DNA from: Rhodospirillaceae bacterium
GTDB taxonomy: Bacteria; Pseudomonadota; Alphaproteobacteria; Reyranellales; Reyranellaceae
Direction of reading: 5' to 3'
DNA: 64,000 nucleotides
Assembly: GCA_009772935.1 (NCBI GenBank)
Contig: WOUR01000002.1
Coordinates: 62,001-126,000 of the forward strand
Of the stretch, positions 43,117-53,166 are shown one piece after another. Each line of letters opens with the position of its first letter. Within the stretch, counting starts at the first letter, position 1. The position numbers and the translations under genes are program-made. Below the pieces are notes generated by a model. The model searched no databases. It saw nothing but the letters and a program-made list of their open reading frames with translations, and was not told the origin of the DNA.

Positions 43117-43686
43117 ATGATTTCGGTGAGGCCGACCGACCGGCTGTTCTTCGCCGTGCTGCCCGACGCAGAGGCTGTGGAGGCGATCTGCAGCCTTCGG
43201 CGCAAGCTCAGCGAGAGGGCGGGCCTGTCAGGATCGGAAGTCCCGCCCGAGCATCTTCACGTCACGCTGTGGCGGGTCGGCGACTATGTGGTGCCCCCGA
43301 CGGCGGAGGACGTCGACGCCATCGTGCGGCAGGCCGGCACCGTCGAGAGGCCGCCGTTCCGTCTCTCGTTCGGAGGGGCGAAGTCGCTCAGCCGAGGCGC
43401 ACTCGTGCTCTGTCCCGGCAGGGGCAGCGCCGAACTGGAAGGCCTTTCGACCGAGCTGCGCGATGCCCTGACCGAGCCTGGCACGGAAGTTAAGCACGCC
43501 CTCCGACCTCACATGACGCTGATGAGGAGCGAGAAACTCCTGCCCGAGCGCCGCATCGGCGCGATCGGCTGGACGGTGCGCGAGATCGTCCTCGTCCACA
43601 GCCTGCTGGGCAAGGCGACACACCGTGTCGTGGGACGCTTGCCGCTGCGGGGACGGCAGTTGTCGCTGCCGGGACTGGATTTCTGA
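43117..43686 (+). CDS. 2H phosphoesterase (LigT/2'-5' RNA ligase-like), second copy
   Basis: 189-aa paralogue of the preceding gene. Both catalytic motifs are intact: LHVTLW and PHMTLM. The shared start TDRLFFAVLPDAE shows tandem duplication. It has a C-terminal extension (GRQLSLPGLDF). The next gene begins 27 nt downstream. Confidence 0.82.
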   Translation: MISVRPTDRLFFAVLPDAEAVEAICSLRRKLSERAGLSGSEVPPEHLHVTLWRVGDYVVPPTAEDVDAIVRQAGTVERPPFRLSFGGAKSLSRGALVLCPGRGSAELEGLSTELRDALTEPGTEVKHALRPHMTLMRSEKLLPERRIGAIGWTVREIVLVHSLLGKATHRVVGRLPLRGRQLSLPGLDF

Positions 43687-43713
43687 TCGACCGGCTTGGG
43701 TTATGATGCGCGC

Positions 43714-44418
43714 ATGAAGCCCTATATCCTCTGCCACATGGTCTGCAGCGTCGACGGTCGCATCTGGGGCAGCCGCTGGCGGCCGAAGGCCAATGTCGTG
43801 CCCAACCTGTTCGAGCGGCTGCACGATCAGATGGGTGGCGGGTCTTGGCTGTGCGGGCGGGTGACGGCGCAGGAATTCGCCAAGGGCACGGAACCGCACT
43901 ATCCGCCGACCGACCAGGCGTTCCCGCGCGAGAACTGGTTCGCGCAGCGCGAGGCCAAGGCGTGGGGGATATTCCTCGACGGGCATGGCAAGGCGGTCTG
44001 GGCGCGACGCGACATAGGTGGCGATCCGATCCTCGTGATCCTGACGGAGGCCGTGCCGGACCGGCACCTCGCGGGTCTGCGCGCCGACGGTGTCTCCTAC
44101 ATCTTCGCCGGCAAGGCCGAGGTCGATCTGGCGGCGGCGCTGCAGACACTCAACCGCGAGCTGGGCATCGAACGGATCATGCTGGAGGGCGGGGGTGGCG
44201 CGAACGGCGCCTTCCTGCGGGCGGGGCTGATCGACGAGTTGAGCCTTGTCATCTGCCCGGTGATCGACGGCAGCACCGGCGGCCCGATCGTATTCAACTC
44301 GGGCGACGTGGATCTGGGACCGGCGCCGATCGAGAGCATGACGCTCGTGAGCCACGACGTACTCGAAGGCGGCACGATGTGGCTGCGCTACCGGTTGCGC
44401 TCGACGGCCGTCGGATGA
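43714..44418 (+). CDS. RibD C-terminal/dihydrofolate reductase-like protein
   Basis: 234-aa protein of the RibD-C superfamily, which includes NADPH-dependent riboflavin reductases. N-terminus ILCHMVCSVDGRI matches the substrate strand, LGIERIMLEGGGGANGAFLRAGLIDELSLVICPVIDG the C-terminal motif. No deaminase domain, so likely an oxidoreductase of unknown substrate. Start ATG 43714 fits the family. Same strand as the 2H pair. Confidence 0.82.
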   Translation: MKPYILCHMVCSVDGRIWGSRWRPKANVVPNLFERLHDQMGGGSWLCGRVTAQEFAKGTEPHYPPTDQAFPRENWFAQREAKAWGIFLDGHGKAVWARRDIGGDPILVILTEAVPDRHLAGLRADGVSYIFAGKAEVDLAAALQTLNRELGIERIMLEGGGGANGAFLRAGLIDELSLVICPVIDGSTGGPIVFNSGDVDLGPAPIESMTLVSHDVLEGGTMWLRYRLRSTAVG

Positions 44419-44895
44419 TCAGTCCGCGGCCTTCCGGTCGAGGAACTCGAGCGTGCCGTCGCTGCGCTCGCCCTTGAGATAGCGGAATGTGCCGGCGCCG
44501 GTGGCGAGCAGCTCATTGGCCTGGTTGTAGATCTCGGTCTCGGCGGCAAAGGTGCTCTGGCTGGTCGAAGGCCGCCAGGCGCCCAGGATCGTGAGTACGT
44601 CGCCCTCGCGGCCGGCCTTGATGAACTGCGTGGTGAAGGCCAGCGTCACGGAAAGACGCCGCGCCGTCGCCGTCTCGTTGAAGGTGCAGGCAAAGCCACT
44701 GGCCGAGTCGAGCAAGGTCATCAGCACGCCGCCATGCAGCAGGCCGTTGGCGTTGCACAGTTCCGGCCGCACCTCGAGGCGCATCTCGACGAAGCCGGGA
44801 CGCCACGCCACGACCTGATGGCCGATCACGCCATTGAAGCCGCGGAACACATAAGGAGCGACCGGCCGAGCGTCGGCCGGTCGTTGGATCGCCAT
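44419..44895 (-). CDS. PaaI-family hotdog thioesterase
   Basis: 158-aa hotdog-fold acyl-CoA thioesterase. The core CNANGLLHGGVLMTLLDSASGFACTF contains the usual HGG motif. Activity likely on aromatic or short acyl-CoA. Ends immediately before the RibD-C-type gene's stop (convergent). Downstream of the IclR gene on the same strand, 30 nt apart. Confidence 0.85.
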   Translation of the reverse strand: MAIQRPADARPVAPYVFRGFNGVIGHQVVAWRPGFVEMRLEVRPELCNANGLLHGGVLMTLLDSASGFACTFNETATARRLSVTLAFTTQFIKAGREGDVLTILGAWRPSTSQSTFAAETEIYNQANELLATGAGTFRYLKGERSDGTLEFLDRKAAD

Positions 44896-44925
44896 GTCTC
44901 AAATGCCTCGGAAGGAGGGGCGCGC

Positions 44926-45858
44926 CTAGCGGCGCGCCATCGCCGACATCGGCGGCCGATGACCGTTGCTCATCATTGGACGCATGGCCGGGCCGGCCGA
45001 GGCCGTGATGGCCGGCTGGGCCGCCATGCCGGTACGGATATCCCGCGCAACCTTGACCAGGCGCGGGCCCCAGTCGGCTTCGAGACGGTCGCGGCTGATC
45101 TGGTAGATCGGCGCCGAGGCATTGACGGCATAGGCCGCCGTACCATCGGAATTGCGCAGGGGAGCGCCGACGCCGCAGAGCTCGGGCAGCCACTCGCCCC
45201 AGGTGACGCAGAAGCCGCGGTCGGCCAGTTCCTTGAACGAGCGCTCGAGGCCGGTCTTGACCTTGGTCCAGTCGTCGCGCCAGCGGCGGCGGATCGCGTC
45301 GATCTGCTTGTTGCGGTCGACGTCCGGCAGCGTGAACAGGTAGGCGCGGCCCATCGCCGTGCTGGCCATCGGGACGCGGGTGCCGACATCGTGGGTGATC
45401 GCCACCACGGACGGGCCGCGGCAGGCTTCGAGGTAGATCATCGAGTGACGGTCGCGCCCACCCAGCGCGGTCGAGGCGTTGAGGGCATGCGCGAGCTGCT
45501 CCAGCGGCTGACGCGAGGCACGGCGGACGTCCATGCTCGAGATCGCAGCATAGCCCAGCGCCAGGACCGAGGCGCCCAGCTCGTACTTCCGGAAGCGGCG
45601 GATGTAGTTGAGGTAACCCAGCTCGGTCAGCGTGTGGGTGAGGCGGGCGACGGTCGGCTTCGGCAAGCCGGTGCGGTGGGCGATTTCCTGATTGCCCAGC
45701 ATGCCCTCGCCGGCGTGGAAGGCGCGCAGGATGTCGAGGCCGCGGGCCAGCGCCGTGACGAACTGGCGATCCTTGCTGCTCGAACCCTCGGCGAGGCCGT
45801 TTTCGACCGAGCTCTGGAAAGCCGCGGTTCGCGTTACGAGATGACTGACGTTGCCCAT
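44926..45858 (-). CDS. IclR-family transcriptional regulator
   Basis: 310 aa. N-terminal winged helix (about 31-90: QFVTALARGLDILRAF, GNQEIAHRTGLPKPTVARLTHTLTELGYL) and C-terminal effector domain (VVAITHDVGTRVPMASTAMGRAYL, LRNSDGTAAYAVNAS). The tail after residue 280 is low-complexity and Met/Pro-rich. IclR regulators commonly control aromatic or short-acid catabolism and may govern the thioesterase gene behind it. Confidence 0.9.
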   Translation of the reverse strand: MGNVSHLVTRTAAFQSSVENGLAEGSSSKDRQFVTALARGLDILRAFHAGEGMLGNQEIAHRTGLPKPTVARLTHTLTELGYLNYIRRFRKYELGASVLALGYAAISSMDVRRASRQPLEQLAHALNASTALGGRDRHSMIYLEACRGPSVVAITHDVGTRVPMASTAMGRAYLFTLPDVDRNKQIDAIRRRWRDDWTKVKTGLERSFKELADRGFCVTWGEWLPELCGVGAPLRNSDGTAAYAVNASAPIYQISRDRLEADWGPRLVKVARDIRTGMAAQPAITASAGPAMRPMMSNGHRPPMSAMARR

Positions 45859-46137
45859 CGGCGTCTGCTCCTTTTGGTAAATGGCCGTTTATTTCTTTGC
45901 GGGGCGGAACGTGCCATCGCCTCACTTGTACCGCAATGCGCCAGAGCGGGTTTTGACCTGCGAACGTGCAAAGCCGCCATGTCAGAGATGCGTGAATTGT
46001 GTATCGACAGTTGCACTTGCGAAGCTCCGCTCTCTGAATCGGGAATTTTCGGCCTATTTACGTGACGCGGCCGGCATTTTTCGACATGTTCGCCGCCGCC
46101 GGTTACCATTCAGACCAACCCCTTCGAGAGGCAAGAA
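45859..46137. promoter_or_regulatory. Divergent intergenic region, IclR regulator and xseB
   Basis: 279 bp with no gene I can support. It contains GTGCAA near 45966 and TTGCAC near 46011, an inverted 6-bp pair ~40 bp apart, and is AT-richer than its surroundings (TTTATTTCTTT, GGGAATTTTCGG). It presumably holds promoters for both genes. No reliable boxes identified. Confidence 0.35.
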
Positions 46138-46392
46138 TTGGCCAAAGAACCCACACTGCCAAAGGACATTGCGGCGCTCTCCTTCGAGGATGCGCTCAAG
46201 GAACTGGAAGGCATCGTCCAGCAGCTGGAACGCGGCCAGGTGAAGCTCGACGAGGCGATTTCGGCCTATGAACGCGGCGCCCTGCTGAAGCGCCACTGCG
46301 AGCAGCGACTTTCCGAGGCGAAGATGAAGGTCGAGAAGATCGTCTTCTCGGCCGACGGTTCGGTCGCGACCCAGCCCGCAGATCTCGGCTGA
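46138..46392 (+). CDS. xseB: Exodeoxyribonuclease VII small subunit
   Basis: 84 aa, matching XseB: LSFEDALKELEGIVQQLERGQVKLDEAISAYERGALLKRHCEQRLSEAKMKVE. It partners XseA (not in window) to degrade single-stranded DNA. Start is TTG (46138, AKEP...), preceded by GAGAGG. It begins the xseB-ispA-dxs operon common in bacteria. Confidence 0.94.
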   Translation: MAKEPTLPKDIAALSFEDALKELEGIVQQLERGQVKLDEAISAYERGALLKRHCEQRLSEAKMKVEKIVFSADGSVATQPADLG

Positions 46393-46403
46393 TTCCCACC
46401 CCC

Positions 46404-47312
46404 ATGCCGTTGTCGTCGCACACCCGGTTTGGCGCTGCGCTGTCGTATGCCGCCGAATCGGTGGAACGCACCATGGAGCGGCTGCTGCCGAGCGGCGCCT
46501 CCGGCGAGGCGCGCGTCTTCGAGGCGATGCGCTATTCGAGCCTGGGCGGCGGCAAGCGGCTGCGGGCCTTCTTCGTGCTGGCCGGCGCCACCCTGTTCAA
46601 GGTCGGAACCGTGCCCGCCCTGCGGACCGCCAGCGCCATCGAATTCGTGCATGCCTATTCGCTGATCCACGACGACCTGCCGGCGATGGACGACGACGAC
46701 CTGCGGCGCGGCAAACCTTCCTGCCATCGACAGTTCGACGAGGCGACGGCCATCCTGGCCGGCGATGCGCTGCAGGCGCTGGCCTTCGAGGTGCTCGCCC
46801 ACGAGGATACCCATGGCGATCCCGCCGTTCGTGTGGCGCTGGTTGCCGAATTGGCGAAGGCCGCCGGCGCTCGCGGCATGGTCGGCGGGCAGATGCTCGA
46901 CCTGTTGGCGGAGGAAGAGGGTTCCGACCAGTCGATCGGCGCCATCACCCATCTGCAACGATTGAAGACCGGCGCGTTGATCTCGTTCTCGTGCACTGCC
47001 GGGGCCATCCTCGGCAAGGCGAGCGACCACGCTCGGTCGGCGCTTTCGATGTATGCTCACGATCTTGGCCTCGCCTTCCAGATCGTCGACGATCTGCTCG
47101 ACATCGAGGGCGACGCGGCCGAACTCGGCAAGGCGACGGGCAAGGACGAGGCGGCGGGGAAGGCGACGTTCGTGTCCATCCTGGGCGTCGAACGCGCCCG
47201 GGCTCAGGCGGCGATTCTGGCGCGACAGGCGGCCGCGCATCTGGAGTCGTTCGGCGAGGCGGCGGATTTGCTAAGGCAAGCCACAGAATTCGTCGTGGCG
47301 CGTCGCAGCTGA
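46404..47312 (+). CDS. ispA: Farnesyl diphosphate synthase (geranyltranstransferase)
   Basis: 302-aa short-chain polyprenyl synthase. First Asp-rich motif [10 protein letters not shown], second DDLLDIEGD, and GGKRLRAFF at the N-terminus. Uses IPP and DMAPP to make FPP for quinones and undecaprenol. 11 nt after xseB. Start ATG 46404 ([10 protein letters not shown]). Confidence 0.95.
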   Translation: MPLSSHTRFGAALSYAAESVERTMERLLPSGASGEARVFEAMRYSSLGGGKRLRAFFVLAGATLFKVGTVPALRTASAIEFVHAYSLIHDDLPAMDDDDLRRGKPSCHRQFDEATAILAGDALQALAFEVLAHEDTHGDPAVRVALVAELAKAAGARGMVGGQMLDLLAEEEGSDQSIGAITHLQRLKTGALISFSCTAGAILGKASDHARSALSMYAHDLGLAFQIVDDLLDIEGDAAELGKATGKDEAAGKATFVSILGVERARAQAAILARQAAAHLESFGEAADLLRQATEFVVARRS

Positions 47313-47352
47313 AGTTGGGGCACGGACCGCCGTGCGGGAGTATGATAGTTCA

Positions 47353-49269
47353 ATGACTGGCCAGAGTACGACGCCGCTGCTCGATACCGTCGACGTTCCC
47401 GCCGACATCCGTCGCCTGCGCGCCGACCAGTTGCGCCAACTCGCCGACGAACTGCGCCAGGAGACGATTTCGGCCGTTTCGGTCACTGGCGGCCATCTTG
47501 GCGCGGGTCTCGGTGTCGTCGAGCTGACCGTGGCGCTGCACTACGTCTTCGAGACGCCCAAGGACCGGCTGATCTGGGACGTCGGCCACCAGGCCTATCC
47601 GCACAAGATCGTCACAGGGCGCCGCAGCCGAATCCGCACGCTGCGCCAGGAGGGTGGTCTTTCCGGTTTCACACGCCGGTCCGAAAGCGAGTACGACCCG
47701 TTTGGCGCTGCCCATTCCTCGACCTCGATCTCGGCCGGCCTCGGCATGGCGGTCGCGCGCGACCTGGCGGGTGGCTCCAACAACGTAATCGCCGTGATCG
47801 GCGACGGCGCGCTCAGCGCCGGCATGGCCTACGAGGCGATGAACAATGCGGGCGCGCTGCGCTCGCGGCTGATCGTGGTGCTGAACGACAACGACATGTC
47901 GATCGCGCCGCCGGTCGGTGCCCTCTCGGGCCATCTCTCGCGCCTCCTGTCGGGCAGGCCCTACGTCACCTTGCGCAATCTCGGCCGCACCTTCGCCGAG
48001 AGCCTGCCCAAGCCGCTGGAACTCGCGGCCAAGCGCGCCGAGGAATTTGCCCGCGGCTTCGTCGCTGGCGGAACCTTGTTCGACGAACTGGGCTTCTACT
48101 ATGTCGGCCCGGTCGACGGTCACAATCTCGACCATCTGCTGCCCGTCCTGAAGAACGCCCGCGACAGCGATCTCGACAAGCCGATCCTGGTTCATGTCGT
48201 CACCAAGAAGGGCAAGGGCTATGCCCCGGCCGAAGCGAGCGCGGACAAGTACCACGGTGTCGTGAAGTTCGACGTCATCACCGGCAAGCAGTCCAAGCCG
48301 ATCGCCAACGCGCCGCAATACACGGCAGTTTTCGCCAAGGCGCTGATGGCAGAGGCCGAGGCGGACAAAAAGATCGTGGCCATCACCGCGGCGATGCCGT
48401 CGGGTACCGGCCTCGACAAGTTCGCCGAGCGCTTCCCCGAACGCACCTTCGACGTGGCGATCGCCGAGCAGCACGGCGTCACCTTCGCCGCCGGTCTGGC
48501 GACCGAGGGAATCAAGCCGTTCACCGCGATCTATTCCACCTTCCTGCAGCGCGCCTTCGACCAGGTCGTCCATGACGTCGCCCTCCAGAAGCTGCCGGTG
48601 CGCTTCGCCATCGACCGCGCCGGGCTGGTCGGCGCCGACGGCGCGACGCATGCCGGCTCGTTCGACGTGGCGTATCTCGGCTGCCTGCCTGATTTCGTCA
48701 TCATGGCGGCCGGCGACGAGCTCGAGTTGATGCACATGGTGGCGACGGCGGCCGCGATCGACGACCGGCCCTCCGCCTTCCGCTATCCGCGCGGCGAGGG
48801 CGTCGGCATCGAGCTGCCGGCCAGGGGCACCCCGCTGGAGATCGGCAAAGGGCGGATCGTGCGCGAGGGCACCAAGATCGCGATCCTGAACTTCGGCGCG
48901 CGCCTGCAGGAGTGCCTGGTGGCGGCCGAGGATCTCGGCGCCAAGGGGCTGAGCACCACGGTGGCTGACGCGCGCTTTGCCAAGCCGCTGGACACCGACC
49001 TGATCCGCCGCCTGGCGCGCGAGCACGAAGTGCTGATCACGATCGAGGAGGGTTCGGTCGGCGGCTTCGCGAGCTTCGTGCTGCAGTATCTCGCAACGTC
49101 CGGCCTGCTCGACGCCGGACTCAAGGTGCGGCCGCTGGTCCTGCCCGACCGCTTCCTCGATCACGGGGCACCGGCCCGGCAGTACGAATGGGCCGGCCTC
49201 AACGCGCCGCAGATCGTGGCGACCGCGCTGGCCGCGCTGGGCCAGCAGTCGGAGCGAGCGCGCGGTTAA
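47353..49269 (+). CDS. dxs: 1-deoxy-D-xylulose-5-phosphate synthase
   Basis: About 638-aa ThDP enzyme beginning the MEP isoprenoid pathway from pyruvate and GAP. Signature [21 protein letters not shown], ThDP-Mg motif [18 protein letters not shown], and [18 protein letters not shown] in the second half. Start: ATG 47353 with GGGAG 12 nt upstream; GTG 47332 would add seven residues. Convergent with the amidase gene, overlapping by 4 nt. Confidence 0.96.
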   Translation: MTGQSTTPLLDTVDVPADIRRLRADQLRQLADELRQETISAVSVTGGHLGAGLGVVELTVALHYVFETPKDRLIWDVGHQAYPHKIVTGRRSRIRTLRQEGGLSGFTRRSESEYDPFGAAHSSTSISAGLGMAVARDLAGGSNNVIAVIGDGALSAGMAYEAMNNAGALRSRLIVVLNDNDMSIAPPVGALSGHLSRLLSGRPYVTLRNLGRTFAESLPKPLELAAKRAEEFARGFVAGGTLFDELGFYYVGPVDGHNLDHLLPVLKNARDSDLDKPILVHVVTKKGKGYAPAEASADKYHGVVKFDVITGKQSKPIANAPQYTAVFAKALMAEAEADKKIVAITAAMPSGTGLDKFAERFPERTFDVAIAEQHGVTFAAGLATEGIKPFTAIYSTFLQRAFDQVVHDVALQKLPVRFAIDRAGLVGADGATHAGSFDVAYLGCLPDFVIMAAGDELELMHMVATAAAIDDRPSAFRYPRGEGVGIELPARGTPLEIGKGRIVREGTKIAILNFGARLQECLVAAEDLGAKGLSTTVADARFAKPLDTDLIRRLAREHEVLITIEEGSVGGFASFVLQYLATSGLLDAGLKVRPLVLPDRFLDHGAPARQYEWAGLNAPQIVATALAALGQQSERARG

Positions 49270-50672
49270 TCGCGCGGGTCGATGGGCGTGAGACGCGGGG
49301 CGTGGGCCTCGACGATCTCCGCGGCATCGAGGCAGAGATCTTCCCGGAAGCGGGCCGCGATCACCTGCACGCCGACCGGCGTGCCGTTGGCGAGGCCCGT
49401 GGGCACCGAAACCGAAGGATAGCCCAGCACGGGCGTCGCGAGCAGGCTGTGCTGAGCGGCCATCATGCGATCGACCACCGGCTGGTCCTGCAGATCGAGC
49501 CCGTCCGGAAAGGGCAGGACGTGCGACACCGGCACGACTGCCACCGCATATTCCGCGAAGAACAGCGACCAGGCCCGCATGAGGGCGAGGCGGGGACCGA
49601 AGGCGTCGAGCAGGCCACCGGCATCGACCTCCGGCACGTAGCGCAGATGGCCCTCGACGTTACGTCGCGCCGCGGCGTCGCCCAGCGCCTGCACCATGGC
49701 GACGAAGCCCCGTCGCTCGTCGTTGACGACCATGCGGTGCCAGAGTTCGGCGGCTTCGGCGAGGTGGGGCGGGGCGGTCTCCACGACTTCGTAGCCCGCA
49801 GCTTCGAGCGCCTTGCCGGCCGCGACGATCGCGGCGCTCACCTCGGGCACGACGTCCCCGAACGGGGCCGGTGCGATCGCGGCGCGCAAAGGCCTTGGGG
49901 GCGCGGGACCGGTGAGCGGGGCCGGCACCCAGTTGGGATCACGCGCGTCGCCCATCGCCATGGCGGCGAAAGCGAGACGCAGGTCGGCGATGGAACGCGC
50001 CAGCGGTCCCTGCACGGACATGAGCTGCGCCGTGATGGGCCGCTCGGCGCTGGCAGACGGATTGAACGCCGGCACGCGGCCGGGCGTCGGCCGCAGGCCC
50101 GCGACGCCGCAGGCATAGGCGGGATAGCGGATCGAGCCGCCATAGTCGTTGCCATGCGCGATGGTGCCCATGCCGGAGGCAAGGGCTGCTGCCGCGCCGC
50201 CGCTCGATCCGCCGGGCGTCAGGCCCTTGCCCCACGGGTTGCGCGTCGGCCCATGCAGCTCGTTGTCGGTGAACCAGCGATGCGAGAACGCCGGCGTGTT
50301 GGTGCGGCCGACGATAATCGCACCAGCCTTGCGCAGGTTGGCCACGACCGGGCTGTCTTCGGTCGCTACCAGACCGCGAAAGGCTACGACGCCGTTGGTG
50401 GTGGCGCGGCCCTTGGTGTCGACGTTGACCTTCACCGTCACCGGCACGCCGTGCAGCGGGCCGCAGGCCGAGCCGTTGCGGCGCGCGGCGTCGGCCTCGC
50501 GCGCGGCCTGCAGCGCTTCGTCGGCCAGAACGTCGACAACGGCGTTGACCTTAGGATTGACGGCCTCGATGCGTGCCAGCACGGAGCGCGTCGCCTCCTC
50601 GCTCGAAACCGCGCCCTGTGTGATGGCCCGTGCCAAGTCGACTGCCGACCGGCGCCAGAGTTCGTCCGTCAT
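49266..50672 (-). CDS. Amidase-signature family hydrolase
   Basis: 468 aa. Catalytic Ser-cisSer-Lys triad: lysine in [26 protein letters not shown] and [13 protein letters not shown]. Likely hydrolyses amides of unknown structure; not GatA since gatB/gatC are absent. First opposite-strand gene within the dxs-tlyA gap. Downstream of the peroxiredoxin gene across 238 nt with a repeat element. Confidence 0.9.
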   Translation of the reverse strand: MTDELWRRSAVDLARAITQGAVSSEEATRSVLARIEAVNPKVNAVVDVLADEALQAAREADAARRNGSACGPLHGVPVTVKVNVDTKGRATTNGVVAFRGLVATEDSPVVANLRKAGAIIVGRTNTPAFSHRWFTDNELHGPTRNPWGKGLTPGGSSGGAAAALASGMGTIAHGNDYGGSIRYPAYACGVAGLRPTPGRVPAFNPSASAERPITAQLMSVQGPLARSIADLRLAFAAMAMGDARDPNWVPAPLTGPAPPRPLRAAIAPAPFGDVVPEVSAAIVAAGKALEAAGYEVVETAPPHLAEAAELWHRMVVNDERRGFVAMVQALGDAAARRNVEGHLRYVPEVDAGGLLDAFGPRLALMRAWSLFFAEYAVAVVPVSHVLPFPDGLDLQDQPVVDRMMAAQHSLLATPVLGYPSVSVPTGLANGTPVGVQVIAARFREDLCLDAAEIVEAHAPRLTPIDPRD

Positions 50673-50748
50673 AGCCGCATCTCCCCGAGGACCGTGAGAG
50701 ATCGAGAATAAGGTGAGATGATTTGAGGTTCGACGCCCAAATCTTTCG

Positions 50749-50897
50749 CCTCCCCCGTCTTACGGGGGAGGCCGGGAGGGGGAAAGCAACGCGATGAATT
50801 CTTGATGAGGAGAGAGGTTGGGATTTGTAGCATTCCCCCTCCGGCCAAAGGCGCTGTAAACAGCGCCGGGGCCACCTCCCCCGTATGCCGGAGGAGG
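50749..50897. repeat. Intergenic palindromic repeat (family 3)
   Basis: Hairpin CCTCCCCCGT-CTT-ACGGGGGAGG (50749-50771) followed by CCGGGAGGGGG; then an inverted copy starting ~50834 (CCCCCTCCGG), hairpin GGCGCTGT-AA-ACAGCGCC (50850-50867), and CCACCTCCCCCGTATGCCGGAGG. Two facing units, sharing the CTCCCCC and GGGAGG blocks. The style differs from families 1 and 2. Fills the peroxiredoxin-amidase gap (50673-50910). Confidence 0.75.
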
Positions 50898-50910
50898 AGA
50901 CTAATCTTTT

Positions 50911-51573
50911 TCAGTCCTTGGGCTGGGGAACGATGCGGAGGTAGGGCTTGGGCGCCTTCCAGCCGTTCGGGTACTTGGCCTTGGCGGCTTCGTCGGAGAC
51001 GGCCGGCACGATGATCACGTCCTCTCCCTTCTTCCAGTTCACCGGCGTCGCGACCTGGTGCTTCGCGGTGAGCTGGCAGGATTCGAGCAGGCGCAGCACC
51101 TCGTCGAAGTTGCGGCCGCTGCTCATGGGATAGGTGAGCATCGCCTTGATCTTCTTGTCCGGGCCGATGATGAACACCGAACGCACCGTGGCGTTGTCGG
51201 CGGCGGTGCGGCCATCGGACGACGTGCCCGCGCCTTCGGGCAGCATGTCATAGGCGGTCGCGACCTTCAGTTCGGGATCGCCGATCATCGGGAAGGTGAC
51301 GGCATGGCCCTGGGTCTCCTCGATGTCCTTCGCCCACTTGGAGTGGTTGGTCACCGGATCGACCGAGAGGCCGATGATCTTGGTGTTGAGCTTGTCGAAC
51401 TGGGGCTTGAGACCGGCCATGTAGCCCAGTTCGGTCGTGCAGACCGGCGTGAAGTCCTTGGGGTGGGAGAACAGGATCGCCCAGCTGTCGCCGATCCACT
51501 TGTGGAACTCGATCGGACCCTGGGTCGTCTCGGCCTTGAAATCGGGCGCGGTCGAATTGATGCGAAGCGTCAT
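50911..51573 (-). CDS. Peroxiredoxin (Prx6/AhpC-TSA type)
   Basis: 220-aa thiol peroxidase reducing hydrogen and organic peroxides. Peroxidatic Cys45 lies in HPKDFTPVCTTELG; the arginine and Thr of the active site are normal; LTYPMSSGRNFDEVLRLLESCQ is the family's C-terminal half with another Cys. GGAGGA is 7 nt before its ATG. Divergent from nothing; SDR gene lies upstream on the same strand across 52 nt. Confidence 0.94.
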   Translation of the reverse strand: MTLRINSTAPDFKAETTQGPIEFHKWIGDSWAILFSHPKDFTPVCTTELGYMAGLKPQFDKLNTKIIGLSVDPVTNHSKWAKDIEETQGHAVTFPMIGDPELKVATAYDMLPEGAGTSSDGRTAADNATVRSVFIIGPDKKIKAMLTYPMSSGRNFDEVLRLLESCQLTAKHQVATPVNWKKGEDVIIVPAVSDEAAKAKYPNGWKAPKPYLRIVPQPKD

Positions 51574-51625
51574 GGTGAAGTCCTCCAGTTTGCGGCCCGC
51601 ACCTCAACCCTTCCGTCGAGCGAGG

Positions 51626-52378
51626 TCAAGCCTTGGCAGGAATCCAGCTCGCGAGGCCCAATCCACCATCAACTTCTACTGTCGTACCCACCAAATAGCG
51701 GCCAAATCTTTCCGAGAGAATCGCGACGGCGACCTGGGCGATGTCGTCGGGGGTGCCGGCGCGGCCGAGCGGGATCTGCGCGACAAGCTCGGCGAGATTG
51801 TCCGCCACGAAGCCACCGCCCGGGATCGCGCCTGGCGCGATCGCGTTCACGCGGATGCCGTCCGGTGCGAGCACGCGCGCGAGTTCCTTCATCACCATGG
51901 TCATGCCGGCCTTCGAGGCACTGTAGTGCGGGAGGTTGCGCGGCGTCTCGCGGTGCTGCGAGGTGACCAGGATCATGCGGCCCTTGATCCCGTTGTCGCG
52001 CATGTGGCGCCCGACCTCGCGGGAAAGGAAGAACCCCGACCGCAGGTTGATGCCGGTCATCAGGTCCCACGTCTCCTCGCTGACCGACAGCGGCGTATCG
52101 ACTTCGAGGCGGCGCGGGCTGGCGGCATGGACGAACAGCGAGATCGTGCCGAGCTTCTTCACCGCACCATCGAGGAGAGTCCTCCAGCCGTCGCGCTTCG
52201 AGAGGTCGGCGGCAAGGAAGTCGATGCCGTCCTCGGCGGGCGGGGCGGCGATGTCGCTGCCGAGCACGATCGCGCCCTCGGCCTTCAGTGCCCTGGCGAT
52301 GCCGCGGCCGATGCCGCCGGCGCAGCCGGTGATCAGGGCGTGCTCGCCCTCCAGAAGTTTCATGCTCATGCCCGTCAT
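51626..52378 (-). CDS. Short-chain dehydrogenase/reductase
   Basis: About 250-aa classical SDR. Cofactor loop TGCAGGIGRGIA, NLRSGFFLSR, catalytic serine and YSASK, IRVNAIAPGAIPGGG. Start choice: ATG 52378, with alternatives 52369 and 52363; no strong Shine-Dalgarno. Divergent from tlyA across 29 nt. Substrate unknown. Confidence 0.88.
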   Translation of the reverse strand: MTGMSMKLLEGEHALITGCAGGIGRGIARALKAEGAIVLGSDIAAPPAEDGIDFLAADLSKRDGWRTLLDGAVKKLGTISLFVHAASPRRLEVDTPLSVSEETWDLMTGINLRSGFFLSREVGRHMRDNGIKGRMILVTSQHRETPRNLPHYSASKAGMTMVMKELARVLAPDGIRVNAIAPGAIPGGGFVADNLAELVAQIPLGRAGTPDDIAQVAVAILSERFGRYLVGTTVEVDGGLGLASWIPAKA

Positions 52379-52407
52379 GCTAGCAGGACGCTCGAAGGGA
52401 GACAGTA

Positions 52408-53166
52408 TTGGCGAAAACACGGCTGGACGTGGCGCTGGTCGAGCGCGGGCTGGTGGAAACACGGGCGGCGGCGCAACGGCTGGTCATGGCCGGGCTGGTC
52501 TTCTCGAACGACCGGCGCCTGGACAAGGCGGGGCAGGCCGTCGCCGCCGACACGCCACTGGAAGTGCGTGGCCAACTGCATCCCTATGTCTCGCGCGGCG
52601 GGCTGAAGCTCGAGAAGGCGCTGGATCATTTCGCCATTCCCGTGACGGGTCGCATCGCCCTCGACGTCGGCTCCTCGACAGGAGGGTTCACCGACTGCCT
52701 GCTGCAGCGCGGTGCGGCGAAGGTCTATGCCGTCGATGTCGGCACCAACCAGCTCGCCTGGAAACTGCGCACCGACCCGCGCGTCGTGTCGATGGAGAAG
52801 ACCAACATCCGGGACGTCACGCGGGCGGAGATTCCCGACCCGATCGATCTCGTCGTCTGTGACGCCTCGTTCGTCGGCCTGCGGCTCATCCTGCCGGCCG
52901 CGCTCGCGCTCGCCGCCCCGGGGGCGCATCTCGCGGCGCTGATCAAGCCTCAGTTCGAGGTGGGCAAGGGCCGCGTCGGCAAAGGCGGTATCGTGCGCGA
53001 GCCCGACCTGCACGCCGAAGTCGTCGAGACGATTTCGTCCTGGCTGACCGAACAGGAGGGCTGGCACGTGCTCGGTGTGACGGAAAGCCCGATCACAGGT
53101 GCGGAAGGGAACAGGGAGTTTCTGATCGCCGCCAAATTTTTATCGACCACCCCAACCTCATCCTGA
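52408..53166 (+). CDS. tlyA: TlyA-family rRNA 2'-O-methyltransferase
   Basis: 252 aa. N-terminal S4 RNA-binding domain (1-65, LDVALVERGLVETRAAAQRLVMAGLV), then FtsJ-like methyltransferase with LDVGSSTGGFTDCLLQRGA, and the catalytic K-D-K-E set (DVVC DASFVG, KPQFE). TTG start after GAAGGGAGAC. In many alphaproteobacteria tlyA follows dxs; here three genes intervene. The final codons and stop lie within a REP unit. Confidence 0.92.
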   Translation: MAKTRLDVALVERGLVETRAAAQRLVMAGLVFSNDRRLDKAGQAVAADTPLEVRGQLHPYVSRGGLKLEKALDHFAIPVTGRIALDVGSSTGGFTDCLLQRGAAKVYAVDVGTNQLAWKLRTDPRVVSMEKTNIRDVTRAEIPDPIDLVVCDASFVGLRLILPAALALAAPGAHLAALIKPQFEVGKGRVGKGGIVREPDLHAEVVETISSWLTEQEGWHVLGVTESPITGAEGNREFLIAAKFLSTTPTSS

